The notes below the pieces were generated by a model. That model was not told the origin of the DNA. It saw nothing but the letters and a program-made list of their open reading frames with translations, and made no database searches. Shown here piece after piece: positions 55,429-63,890 of a stretch of DNA of 64,000 bases. The stretch is from Streptomyces malachitofuscus (lineage in GTDB: Bacteria; Actinomycetota; Actinomycetes; Streptomycetales; Streptomycetaceae). The stretch spans positions 338,564 to 402,563 of the forward strand of contig NZ_BMUF01000008.1 of assembly GCF_014650055.1 (NCBI RefSeq), in the 5' to 3' direction. Numbering within the stretch: the stretch's first letter is position 1; each line of letters opens with the position of its first letter. A program made the position numbers and the translations under genes.

Positions 55429-55435
55429 CACCGAG

Positions 55436-56047
55436 TCACCCGTCGCGGGCGGTGCGCAGGGCGTCGAGGATGCGTGCGTAGTGCTCGGCGCGTTCCGGGT
55501 GCCTCTTCGCGCCGGCGTGCGCGTGGGCCGTTGCCGTCGGCGTGGGTTCGGCGCCGCGGCCGAGTAGCAGGCGCACCATCGCCACCCGGCCGAACGAGAC
55601 CGTCCACTCCAGGGGTGACCAGCCCTTGAAGTCCCGGTCCTCGATGTCCGCGCCGCGGTCCAGCAGCAGTTCCACGACGTCCGTGTGCCCTTGGGTCGCC
55701 GCGAGCACCAGAGGGACGTAGGGAATGCGGTTCGCCGGGGCCCGCAGGGACACTCCGGCGTCGATCAGCACCTCCACGACCGCCCTGCGACCGAACATGG
55801 CCGCCTCGGTCATCGGCGTCAGGTCGTGGTACGGCCCCGCGTTCCCCTCGGTGTCGGCGTTCGCGTCGAGCAGCAGCCGGACCATCTCCGCGTGCCCTTC
55901 CTGCACCGCCAGGTCCAGGGCCGTCCGCCCCTCCCGGTCGATCGCGTCCACGCCGACGCCCGACTCCAGCAGCCGCCTCACCAGCGCGGTGTCGTTGTCC
56001 TTCGCCGCCCGGGGCAGCTCGTCCGATCTCTCCGTCGGTCGCGTCAT
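55436..56047 (-). CDS. Ankyrin-repeat protein (203 aa)
   Basis: About five ankyrin repeats: DNDTALVRRLLESGVGVDA, REGRTALDLAVQEGHAEMVR, YHDLTPMTEAAMFGRRAVVE, YVPLVLAATQGHTDVVELLL, and a final SPLEWTVSFGRVAMVRLLLG. It is a cytosolic protein-binding scaffold; partner unknown. The start is the ATG at 56047; the open frame extends to 56164, but those residues do not fit an ankyrin cap. No strong ribosome site is visible. Confidence 0.85.
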   Translation of the reverse strand: MTRPTERSDELPRAAKDNDTALVRRLLESGVGVDAIDREGRTALDLAVQEGHAEMVRLLLDANADTEGNAGPYHDLTPMTEAAMFGRRAVVEVLIDAGVSLRAPANRIPYVPLVLAATQGHTDVVELLLDRGADIEDRDFKGWSPLEWTVSFGRVAMVRLLLGRGAEPTPTATAHAHAGAKRHPERAEHYARILDALRTARDG

Positions 56048-56292
56048 GGAATGATCATGCGGCACCGGCGCGGTGGCCGGTGGTCCGTCGGGGTGGAGGT
56101 GGATTGTGACGCGGGGCACTTTTCCGAGTGGTCCGCGTCGGGATGGGCATGAGCCCCCCTGCAAGAGCGCCGGGGAGTCTCACCATGCGATATCGCGGAG
56201 GGGTTTTTCGGACGCTCGATAGACTGAGCCGACCGCAGCGCACACATATGTGGGCGGACTGTGGAAAACGACGGACTGAGCGAGGAGCGCAC

Positions 56293-57570
56293 GTGGGCCT
56301 TGTCGTGCAGAAGTACGGAGGCTCCTCCGTAGCCGATGCCGAGGGCATCAAGCGCGTCGCCAAGAGGATCGTGGAAGCCAAGAAGAACGGCCACCAGGTG
56401 GTCGCCGTGGTTTCCGCGATGGGCGACACGACGGACGAGCTGATCGATCTCGCCGAGCAGGTTTCCCCCATTCCTGCCGGGCGCGAGCTCGACATGCTGC
56501 TGACCGCCGGAGAGCGGATCTCCATGGCCCTGCTGGCCATGGCGATCAAAAACCTGGGCCACAACGCCCAGAGCTTCACCGGCAGCCAGGCAGGTGTCAT
56601 CACCGACTCGGTCCACAACAAAGCCCGCATCATCGATGTCACGCCGGGCCGGATCAAGGCCTCGGTGGACGAGGGCAACATCGCCATCGTCGCCGGTTTC
56701 CAGGGCGTCAGCCAGGACACCAAGGACATCACCACGCTCGGCCGCGGCGGCTCCGACACCACCGCCGTCGCCCTCGCCGCCGCCCTCGAGGCCGAGGTGT
56801 GCGAGATCTACACGGACGTCGACGGTGTGTTCACCGCCGACCCGCGCGTGGTGAGCAAGGCCCGGAAGATCGACTGGATCGCGTTCGAGGACATGCTCGA
56901 GCTCGCGGCCTCCGGGTCCAAGGTGCTGCTCCACCGCTGTGTGGAGTACGCCCGCCGGTACAACATCCCGATCCACGTCCGTTCGTCCTTCAGCGGACTG
57001 CAGGGCACGTGGGTCAGCAGCGAGCCGATGAAGCAAGGGGACAAGCAGGTGGAGCAGGCTCTCATCTCCGGTGTCGCGCACGACACCTCCGAGGCCAAGG
57101 TCACGGTCGTCGGCGTGCCGGACAAGCCCGGCGAGGCGGCCTCGATCTTCCGCACGATCGCCGATGCCGAGATCAACATCGACATGGTCGTGCAGAACGT
57201 GTCCGCCGCCTCCACGGGCCTGACGGACATCTCCTTCACGCTGCCCAAGACCGAGGGTCGCAAGGCCATCGACGCGCTGGAGAAGAACAAGGGCGCCATC
57301 GGCTTCGACTCCCTGCGCTACGACGACCAGATCGGCAAGATCTCCCTGGTCGGCGCGGGCATGAAGACCAACCCGGGCGTCACCGCCGACTTCTTCACCG
57401 CGCTCAGCGACGCCGGCGTGAACATCGAGCTGATCTCGACCTCCGAGATCCGCATCTCGGTCGTCACGCGCAAGGACGACGTGCCCGAGGCCGTCCGCGC
57501 CGTGCACTCCGCCTTCGGCCTGGACTCCGACAGCGACGAGGCCGTGGTCTACGGAGGCACCGGCCGCTGA
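56293..57570 (+). CDS. ask: Aspartate kinase (425 aa), with internal start for the beta subunit
   Basis: It phosphorylates aspartate, the first step to lysine, threonine, methionine and diaminopimelate. Catalytic block VVQKYGGSSVADAEGIKRVA, LTAGERISMALLAMAI, LGRGGSDTTAVALAAAL and YTDVDGVFTADPRVV; then two ACT domains (about 265-420) with VVGVPDKPGEAASIFRTIAD and the allosteric MKTNPGVTADFFTALSDAG. GAGGAG precedes the GTG at 5 nt. An internal GTG at 57049 (residue 253, VEQALISG) has AAGGGG at 8 nt upstream, matching the alpha2beta2 layout of actinobacterial aspartate kinases where the regulatory subunit is made from the same gene. TAGACT at 56220-56225 may be the promoter -10. Confidence 0.96.
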   Translation: MGLVVQKYGGSSVADAEGIKRVAKRIVEAKKNGHQVVAVVSAMGDTTDELIDLAEQVSPIPAGRELDMLLTAGERISMALLAMAIKNLGHNAQSFTGSQAGVITDSVHNKARIIDVTPGRIKASVDEGNIAIVAGFQGVSQDTKDITTLGRGGSDTTAVALAAALEAEVCEIYTDVDGVFTADPRVVSKARKIDWIAFEDMLELAASGSKVLLHRCVEYARRYNIPIHVRSSFSGLQGTWVSSEPMKQGDKQVEQALISGVAHDTSEAKVTVVGVPDKPGEAASIFRTIADAEINIDMVVQNVSAASTGLTDISFTLPKTEGRKAIDALEKNKGAIGFDSLRYDDQIGKISLVGAGMKTNPGVTADFFTALSDAGVNIELISTSEIRISVVTRKDDVPEAVRAVHSAFGLDSDSDEAVVYGGTGR

Positions 57571-58643
57571 TGGCCGCGACAGCGGGACCCGGACGTTCCG
57601 GGCGGCCGACGCTCGCGGTCGTGGGAGCGACCGGGGCCGTCGGCACGGTCATGCTCCAGATCCTGTCCCAGCGGGCGGACGTCTGGGGCGAGATCAGACT
57701 CATCGCCTCCCCGCGCTCGGCCGGCCGCAAGCTGGCCGTGCGCGGTGAGGAGGTCGAGGTCGTCGCGCTCACCGAGGACGCCTTCGACGGCGTCGACGTT
57801 GCGATGTTCGACGTGCCCGACGAGGTCGCCGAGCGCTGGGCGCCGGTCGCCGCCGCGCGGGGCGCGGTGGTGGTGGACAACTCCGGGGCGTTCCGCATGG
57901 ACCCGGACGTGCCGCTCGTCGTGCCCGAGGTCAACCCGCACGCCGTACGGCGGCGTCCGCGCGGCATCGTCGCGAACCCGAACTGCACCACCCTGTCGAT
58001 GATCGTCGCGCTGGGCGCGCTGCACGCCGAGTTCGGCCTGCGTGAGCTGGTCGTCTCGTCGTACCAGGCGGTCAGCGGCGCCGGGCACGCGGGCGTGCGC
58101 ACGCTGCGCGAGCAGTTGTCCCTGGTGGCCGGCACGGAGCTGGGGACGAGCCCCGGCGACGTACGGCGGGCCGTGGGGGACAACACCGGACCGTTCCCGG
58201 AGCCGGTCGCGCTGAACGTCGTGCCGTGGGCCGGGTCGCTGCGCGAGGACGGGTGGTCGTCGGAGGAGATGAAGGTCCGGGACGAGTCCCGCAAGATCCT
58301 GGGCCTGCCCACGCTGCCCGTGGCGGTCACCTGTGTCCGCGTCCCCGTGGTCACCACGCACTCCCTCACCGTGCACGCCCGCTTCGAGGGCGAGGTCACC
58401 GTCGACAAGGCGCGCGAGATCCTCGCCACGGCACCCGGCGTGGTCCTGTTCGACAACCCGGCCGCGGGGGAGTTCCCCACCCCCGCCGATGTCGTCGGCA
58501 CCGACCCGACCTGGGTCGGACGGGTCCGGCGGGCCCTGGACGATCCCACGGCGCTGGAGCTGTTCGTGTGCGGGGACAACCTGCGCAAGGGAGCGGCGCT
58601 CAACACCGCGCAGATCGCCGAACTCGTGGTCGTTGAACAGTGA
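57570..58643 (+). CDS. asd: Aspartate-semialdehyde dehydrogenase (357 aa)
   Basis: It reduces aspartyl phosphate to aspartate semialdehyde with NADPH, right after aspartate kinase in the pathway. Nucleotide loop VVGATGAVGTVMLQIL; active Cys139 in VANPNCTTLSM; substrate-binding SSYQAVSGAGHAG and SLREDGWSSEEMK; late VTCVRVPVVTTHS with the catalytic His. The ATG overlaps the kinase stop by one base (TGATG), so they are coupled. It is somewhat more divergent than usual around the central loop but of normal length. Confidence 0.96.
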   Translation: MAATAGPGRSGRPTLAVVGATGAVGTVMLQILSQRADVWGEIRLIASPRSAGRKLAVRGEEVEVVALTEDAFDGVDVAMFDVPDEVAERWAPVAAARGAVVVDNSGAFRMDPDVPLVVPEVNPHAVRRRPRGIVANPNCTTLSMIVALGALHAEFGLRELVVSSYQAVSGAGHAGVRTLREQLSLVAGTELGTSPGDVRRAVGDNTGPFPEPVALNVVPWAGSLREDGWSSEEMKVRDESRKILGLPTLPVAVTCVRVPVVTTHSLTVHARFEGEVTVDKAREILATAPGVVLFDNPAAGEFPTPADVVGTDPTWVGRVRRALDDPTALELFVCGDNLRKGAALNTAQIAELVVVEQ

Positions 58644-58764
58644 AAAGTTCTGGATCACACAGGAATCATTTGTAGGATCTGTGTAAGTCTTGTGAGCCAC
58701 GGTTCTCGGTCTGGACCACTTGAAACGTGTCCGTCCGGCCACCGAGGATTGCACGAGGATTCAC

Positions 58765-58800
58765 CTCCCCGCCCTCCGCAACCAAACGGAGGGCGGGGAG
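58765..58800 (+). terminator. Terminator of the ask-asd operon
   Basis: CTCCCCGCCCTCCG and CGGAGGGCGGGGAG are perfect 14-bp arms with an 8-nt loop (CAACCAAA), then CGTCTTT. Confidence 0.85.
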
Positions 58801-58826
58801 CGTCTTTGCGGTCACCCTTTCCGGTG

Positions 58827-58880
58827 CGTGGGGACGCTGCCTTTCGGACGTGGGGACGTCCGGAACCGGGCGTGGGGACG
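58827..58880. repeat. Three CGTGGGGACG repeats at exactly 22-bp spacing before the sigma gene
   Basis: CGTGGGGACG occurs at 58827, 58849 and 58871. With one flanking base each reads GCGT-GGGG-ACGC or ACGT-GGGG-ACGT, an imperfect palindrome. A 22-bp period puts all copies on one helix face. They lie about 160-215 bp before the sigma-factor start and are a strong candidate activator/repressor array. Confidence 0.65.
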
Positions 58881-59041
58881 CCCGTTCACATGGGACACAG
58901 GGGAAGAGCGGGACGCATGAGGGCATTGGAAGTGCTGTCGGTGGTGCTGCCTGACGCGGGCGGGCGGCCGGCGGCACCGGCCGCCGCAAAAGTGACGCCC
59001 GGCACGTACAACCCTTACGGGGGGAAGCGTGTCCAACTGAC
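58881..59041. other. Leader region before the sigma-factor gene
   Basis: Follows the triple repeat. No gene is supported; an ATG at 58918 opens a short frame without a stop before the sigma gene's own frame region, but its codon use is poor. GGGGGGAAG lies about 17 nt before the GTG at 59042. Confidence 0.4.
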
Positions 59042-59716
59042 GTGGCTGAGGTACTCGACTTCACAGCGCCGCGTGGCACGGCCCTCCGGCCGCCACGCCA
59101 GGCTCTCCGACCCCGCATGCCCGGCGCGTCCGGCGGCGGCATGCCGGTGATCGCACCCATGCCCGCCGCGCGCCCCGCCCGCATACCAGGTCAGCGTGAC
59201 GGCGCGGACGACGCCGTCGCCGCCGGCACCACCGTCGACCACCTCACCGAGACCTACCGCGCGCACTACCGCTCGCTGCTGGGACTCGCGGCGCTCCTCC
59301 TCGACGACACCGCCTCCTGCGAGGACGTCGTCCAGGAGGCGTTCATCCGCGTCCACTCCGCCCGCAAACGCGTCCGTGACCCGGAGAAGACCCTGGCCTA
59401 CCTGCGCCAGACGGTCGTCAACCTGTCCCGTTCCGCGCTGCGCCGCCGCATCCTCGGCCTCAAGCTGCTCTCCAAGCCCATGCCCGACATGGCGAGCGCG
59501 GAGGAGGGCGCCTACGACCAGCTGGAGCGCGACTCCCTCATCAAGGCGATGAAGGGGCTCCAGCGCCGTCAGCGCGAGGTGCTGGTGCTGCGCTACTTCG
59601 CGGACATGACCGAGGCGCAGGTCGCCGAGACGCTCGGCATCTCGCTGGGTTCGGTGAAGGCGTACGGCTCGCGCGGTATCGCGGCCCTGCGGCTGGCCAT
59701 GGAGGCCCCGGCATGA
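59042..59716 (+). CDS. SigE-type ECF-like RNA polymerase sigma factor (224 aa)
   Basis: A group IV sigma factor: region 2 (about 68-125: LTETYRAHYRSLLGLAALL, SCEDVVQEAFIRVHSARKR, TLAYLRQTVVNLSRSALRR) and region 4 (about 165-215: LQRRQREVLVLRYFADMTEA, VAETLGISLGSVKAYGSRGI). The first 60 residues are Pro/Arg-rich and not conserved, so the true start may be later than the GTG at 59042 (for example an ATG at 59117). The next gene overlaps as ATGA and probably encodes its anti-sigma partner. Upstream are three 22-bp-phased repeats. Confidence 0.9.
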   Translation: MAEVLDFTAPRGTALRPPRQALRPRMPGASGGGMPVIAPMPAARPARIPGQRDGADDAVAAGTTVDHLTETYRAHYRSLLGLAALLLDDTASCEDVVQEAFIRVHSARKRVRDPEKTLAYLRQTVVNLSRSALRRRILGLKLLSKPMPDMASAEEGAYDQLERDSLIKAMKGLQRRQREVLVLRYFADMTEAQVAETLGISLGSVKAYGSRGIAALRLAMEAPA

Positions 59717-60972
59717 GCGACGGCAGGGACGCGCGGCACGAGGACCGCGAGCCGGAGGCCACGCACGTCTCCGACGCCGCGCCGACGTCCGGGGACGGCG
59801 CGGTGCCCGGCGGGGACGGCGTGCGGTCCGACGAGGACGGTGTGCGGTCCGGTGAGGGCCGGTCCGGGGCCGGGACGCCGCACGAGCAAGAGCTGAAGCA
59901 GACGCACGCTGGGAACGGAACTGTGAACGACGGCCGGGACGAACAGGGCCCCGAGGGGCTCGGCTCGGACGAGCTGGAACTGCGCAGCCTGCTGCACCAG
60001 GCGGTGCGCGAGGTGGAGCCGGGCGACGGCACCCTGGAGTATCTGCGCCGGGCGGTCCCGGCCCGCCGGGCACGCAAGCGCCAGGCACTGGTGGGCATGG
60101 CCGCCGCCGCGCTCTTCGTCGGCACCGCGGTCCCCGCCCTCGTCCACGTCTCCACCGGCTCCGGCTCCGACGCCAACCCCTCCGCCGTCGGCCATGCCTC
60201 GCAGACGCAGGGCGGCACCGGTCGGGGCGAGGACCAGGGCGGTGGCCAGAGCACCGCGGGCGGGCCCTCGGACCAGGTCGAGGGCACCGGCAAGGGCGAC
60301 AAGAAGGACGAGGACAAGGGCGGCGGGAACACCGGCTCCGGCGCGGGCACGACCGAGGGCGCCGACCCCACGGCGGGCACCTCGGCCCAGGCGCCCGTCT
60401 GCACCGCCGCCCAGCTCGGACCGGCGGTCGCCGGCAGCTCCGCTCCCGAGACCACGGGCGCCGTCTACGGTTCCTTCCGGGTCACCAACGTCTCCACCGC
60501 GAGCTGTACCGTCGACGGCCCCGGCGTCCTGAACGTCACCCCGCAGGGCGCGGCCTCCGCCGGCAAGGTGAGCTCGACGCGGCATGTGGCGGGCGACGCG
60601 GCGGCCGGACTGCCCGACCCCTCCCTCGAGTCCGCGCAGCAGGTGCTCGAGCCGGGCGCGGCGTACGAGGTGCAGTTCGCCTGGGTGCCCTCCGAGACCT
60701 GCCCCACCCCGGGCGACACCGTGGGCGGCGGCACCGGCGGCCCCTCGGCCGACCCGACGCCCAGCGGCGACCCGACGACCACGGCCGGTGCCTCCGCGGG
60801 GACCTCCGACAGCGGCACGGGCACTCAGCTGGTCACGGAGGACGGCGGTGCCGAGGGCAGCGTGGCGGTGACGTACACGGCGTCGACGGGCTCGAGCTCG
60901 GCCACCACGACGGTGAGCAACGCCTGCGCGGGCACGGTCTACTGGACGGGGCTGCTGACGCCCGTCGGCTGA
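59713..60972 (+). CDS. Membrane protein, probable anti-sigma/sensor partner (419 aa)
   Basis: ATGA overlap with the sigma gene. The cytosolic part (1-120) is acidic and ends with DELELRSLLHQAVREVEPGDGTLEYLRRAVPAR, a helical stretch that could bind the sigma factor but lacks the zinc-finger HxxxCxxC motif. One membrane helix follows (about 122-146), then a long Gly/Thr-rich linker and an extracytoplasmic domain with four cysteines (about 230-415). Its C-terminal codons overlap SURF1 by 34 bp. A role as regulated anti-sigma factor is inferred from coupling; I do not recognise the outer domain. Confidence 0.75.
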   Translation: MSDGRDARHEDREPEATHVSDAAPTSGDGAVPGGDGVRSDEDGVRSGEGRSGAGTPHEQELKQTHAGNGTVNDGRDEQGPEGLGSDELELRSLLHQAVREVEPGDGTLEYLRRAVPARRARKRQALVGMAAAALFVGTAVPALVHVSTGSGSDANPSAVGHASQTQGGTGRGEDQGGGQSTAGGPSDQVEGTGKGDKKDEDKGGGNTGSGAGTTEGADPTAGTSAQAPVCTAAQLGPAVAGSSAPETTGAVYGSFRVTNVSTASCTVDGPGVLNVTPQGAASAGKVSSTRHVAGDAAAGLPDPSLESAQQVLEPGAAYEVQFAWVPSETCPTPGDTVGGGTGGPSADPTPSGDPTTTAGASAGTSDSGTGTQLVTEDGGAEGSVAVTYTASTGSSSATTTVSNACAGTVYWTGLLTPVG

Positions 60973-61772
60973 CGGGGCGTGTCGTTGCCGCCGTCCTCGT
61001 CCGGGGCGTCCTCGTCCGGGATCAGGCCCAGTTCCGCGTCGCGGGCGAGCTCCACCTCGCGGCGCAGCAGACGGAACCACATGAAGATCACGAAGCCCAC
61101 GAAGGCGAACCACTCGGCGGTGTAGCCCAGGTTCTGGAACGCCTTCAGGTCCAGCCCCGTGCCGTCCGGCGCGGACGCCGGTACCGCCTTCATCCCCGCG
61201 TCCCCGCGGTTGAGCGTGACCCAGCCGTCGTAGACGTCGTACGGCACCAGGTTCACCAGTGCGGCCGCGCTGATCGCGGACGTCTGTCCCTCCGGGAGGC
61301 CGCCGCGGGCGCTGACGCCGTTGCTGCCGGGTGTCTCGGACGCCTGGAGCGCGCCGGTGACGGTGACCTCACCGGTCGGTGCCTGGGGCACGTCGGCCGG
61401 GTCGGGGGTGCCGGGCAGCCAGCCCCGCACGACGGGCAGCGCGCGGCCGGTGTCGGTGCGCAGCAGGGTCAGGACGTAGTAGCCGTCCCGGTCGTCCAGC
61501 TTCCGGTCGGGCACCAGCAGCTGGGTGTCGTAGCGGCCGCTCGCGGTGGTCTGCTTGCCGGAGGTGGCCTTGGTCACCGGGAGCAGGTCGTCCAGCGGCC
61601 TGGCCGCCTCCCGCTTGTCGGTGGCGATCCGGGCCTCGGCGTCGCGGTGGCTGTCCACCCGGTCCTCGAACCTGCCCAGCTGCCAGGACCCCATGAAGAT
61701 GCAGAAGGGGATGGAGAGCAGCAGGAAGACGTTGATCCCCCACCAGCGGGGCGTCAGCAGAAACCGGTACAC
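60939..61772 (-). CDS. SURF1 family protein (277 aa)
   Basis: SURF1 proteins assist cytochrome c oxidase assembly. Two membrane helices at the ends (about 12-30 and 225-243) enclose an extracytoplasmic domain. Family blocks: RWWGINVFLLLSIPFCIFMG, SWQLGRFEDR, PVVRGWLPG, and LGYTAEWFAFVGFVIFMWFR. The GTG at 61772 follows TACCGT (61785-61780, minus) by 7 nt; the longer frame is antisense to the peptidase gene. Three 23-bp tandem repeats lie upstream. Confidence 0.92.
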   Translation of the reverse strand: MYRFLLTPRWWGINVFLLLSIPFCIFMGSWQLGRFEDRVDSHRDAEARIATDKREAARPLDDLLPVTKATSGKQTTASGRYDTQLLVPDRKLDDRDGYYVLTLLRTDTGRALPVVRGWLPGTPDPADVPQAPTGEVTVTGALQASETPGSNGVSARGGLPEGQTSAISAAALVNLVPYDVYDGWVTLNRGDAGMKAVPASAPDGTGLDLKAFQNLGYTAEWFAFVGFVIFMWFRLLRREVELARDAELGLIPDEDAPDEDGGNDTPRQPTGVSSPVQ

Positions 61773-61847
61773 GCCCTCAACGGTACGGGCCCGCGGGCGG
61801 TTCCCGTGTCGCGGGGTCGGCTCGCGGAGGGCGCGCGTCCGGCGGGT

Positions 61848-61916
61848 CGGACCGGGTGGAGCCGGGGGACCGGACCGGGTGGAGCCGGGGGGCCGGACCG
61901 GGCGGAGCCGGGGGGC
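61848..61916. repeat. Three 23-bp tandem repeats between SURF1 and the peptidase gene
   Basis: Units at 61848-61870, 61871-61893 and 61894-61916 start CGGACCGGG and differ at one or two positions. They lie between the divergent SURF1 and S9 peptidase genes, outside any supported coding region. Confidence 0.8.
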
Positions 61917-61997
61917 CGGTGAAAGATCCGGGGGAAGTTGTCCACAGGCTGGGGACCTCTGCCGCACGATGCCCCCCGAGGCGGGCAGTATGGGGTC

Positions 61998-63848
61998 ATG
62001 ACTGAGAGCAACGGGTCCGACGCGCCGGACCGGGCGGACCACCAGACCGATCGAATGGAACAGGGCGCCGCGGACATGCCCGACTGGGAGAAGCGCTTCC
62101 GCGCGCCCCGGGTGTCCCTGCCCGACTGGGCCGAGGACGCCCCAGACCGCTCCCTGTTCGTGTCGAACGCGACGGGGACGTACGAGCTGTACGCCTGGGA
62201 CCGGGCGACCGGTGAGCAGCGCCAGGTGACGGACCGGCCCAACGGCACGACGGACGGGGTGCTCTCGCCGGACGGCGACTGGATCTGGTGGTTCGACGAC
62301 AAGGACGGCGACGAGTTCGGCGTCTGGCGGCGCCAGCGGTTCTCGGGCGGCGAGGACGAGCTCGCGGCCCCGGGCCTGGACCCGTCCTACCCTGCCGGAC
62401 TCGCGCTGGGCAGGGATGGCCGCACGGCGGTCGTGGGCCGCTCCACGGACGAGGACGGTACGACGATCCACCTGGTCCGCACCGGTGAGGCGCCGGTGGA
62501 GCTGTACCGGCACCGCGAGTCGGCGGGCGTCGGCGACCTCTCCTACGACGGTTCGCTGATCGCCGTGGAGCACACCGAGCACGGCGACGCGATGCACTCC
62601 GCGCTCAGGGTGATGCGCCCCGACGGCACGACGGTGGCGGAGCTCGACGACACCCGGGGCGGCACCGAGGAGCTCGGTCTTGAGGTGCTGGGCTTCGCGC
62701 CGGTCGAGGGCGACACCCGGCTGCTGATCGGTCACCAGCGGCGCGGACGCTGGGAGCCGCTGGTGTGGGACGTGGCGACGGGGGAGGAGACGGACCTCGT
62801 GCTGGAGCTCCCCGGCGACGTGAGCGCCGAGTGGTACCCGGACGGCTCCGGTCTGCTCATCGCCCACGGCTTCGAGGCCCGCGGCGAGCTGTTCCGCTAC
62901 GACCTGACCGAGCGCCGGCTGGAGAAGATCCCCACCCGGCGCGGCGCGGTCTCCGGTGCGACGGTCCGCCCCGACGGCAGCGTGGAGTACCTGTGGTCGT
63001 CGGCCGCCGAGCCGCCGGCGGTGCGTTCCACCGCGGGCGGCGTGGTCCTCGACCCGCCGGGGATGAAGTCGCCCGGGTCGGTGCCCGTGGAGGACGTCTG
63101 GGTGGAGGGCCCCGGCGGCCGCATCCACGCGCTGGTCCAGAAGCCGGCCGGCGCGACCGGTCCGCTCCCGACCGTCTTCGACATCCACGGCGGCCCCACC
63201 TGGCACGACAGCGACTCCTTCGCGGCGGGCCCGGCGGCCTGGGTCGACCACGGCTACGCGGTGGTCCGCGTCAACTACCGGGGCTCCACCGGCTACGGGC
63301 GCGCCTGGACCGACGCACTCAAGCACCGTGTGGGTCTGATCGAGCTGGAGGACATCGCGGCGGTCCGCGAGTGGGCGATCACCTCGGGCCTGGCGGACCC
63401 CGCCCGGCTGATCCTCACCGGCGGCTCCTGGGGCGGCTACCTGACCCTGCTGGGCCTCGGCACGCAGCCGGACGCGTGGGCGATGGGCATCGCGGCGGTT
63501 CCGGTCGCCGACTACGTCACGGCGTACCACGACGAGATGGAAGCGCTGAAGGCGATGGACCGCACGCTGCTCGGCGGCACCCCCGAAGAGGTCCCCGACC
63601 GCTTCGAGGCCTCGTCCCCCATCACCTACGTCGACCGGGTGAAGGCCCCGGTCTACATCTCGGCCGGCGTCAACGACCCCCGCTGCCCCATCCAGCAGAT
63701 CGAGAACTACGTCAAGCGCCTGGAGTCCCGCAACGCGGTCCACGAGGTCTACCGCTACGACGCGGGCCACGGCTCCCTGGTCGTCGACGAACGCATCAAA
63801 CAAGTCCGCCTGGAACTCGACTTCGCCACCAGACACCTCCCCACGTAG
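61998..63848 (+). CDS. S9 family prolyl-oligopeptidase-like serine peptidase (616 aa)
   Basis: A beta-propeller half (about 40-370: repeated DG-rich blades such as TDGVLSPDGDWIWWFDD) and an alpha/beta-hydrolase half (about 375-616). The triad candidates are Ser477 in LTGGSWGGYLT, Asp560 in NDPRCP and His591 in GHGS. The family removes dipeptides or opens oligopeptides and acylated amino acids. No signal peptide, so it is cytosolic. I use the ATG at 61998; an ATG at 62055 is an alternative. It is divergent from SURF1. Confidence 0.94.
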   Translation: MTESNGSDAPDRADHQTDRMEQGAADMPDWEKRFRAPRVSLPDWAEDAPDRSLFVSNATGTYELYAWDRATGEQRQVTDRPNGTTDGVLSPDGDWIWWFDDKDGDEFGVWRRQRFSGGEDELAAPGLDPSYPAGLALGRDGRTAVVGRSTDEDGTTIHLVRTGEAPVELYRHRESAGVGDLSYDGSLIAVEHTEHGDAMHSALRVMRPDGTTVAELDDTRGGTEELGLEVLGFAPVEGDTRLLIGHQRRGRWEPLVWDVATGEETDLVLELPGDVSAEWYPDGSGLLIAHGFEARGELFRYDLTERRLEKIPTRRGAVSGATVRPDGSVEYLWSSAAEPPAVRSTAGGVVLDPPGMKSPGSVPVEDVWVEGPGGRIHALVQKPAGATGPLPTVFDIHGGPTWHDSDSFAAGPAAWVDHGYAVVRVNYRGSTGYGRAWTDALKHRVGLIELEDIAAVREWAITSGLADPARLILTGGSWGGYLTLLGLGTQPDAWAMGIAAVPVADYVTAYHDEMEALKAMDRTLLGGTPEEVPDRFEASSPITYVDRVKAPVYISAGVNDPRCPIQQIENYVKRLESRNAVHEVYRYDAGHGSLVVDERIKQVRLELDFATRHLPT

Positions 63849-63890
63849 CCCACACCACGCGCCGCCCGAGCCGCCGCAACCGCGGCCGCT

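Noticed and set aside
58673..58800. Small RNA between a TAGGAT box and the ask-asd terminator
   Set aside because: No matching -35 box; the hairpin is explained as the operon terminator.
61773..63836. Extension of the SURF1 frame upstream of 61772
   Set aside because: It is antisense to the S9 peptidase, and the SURF1 N-terminus begins at the GTG.
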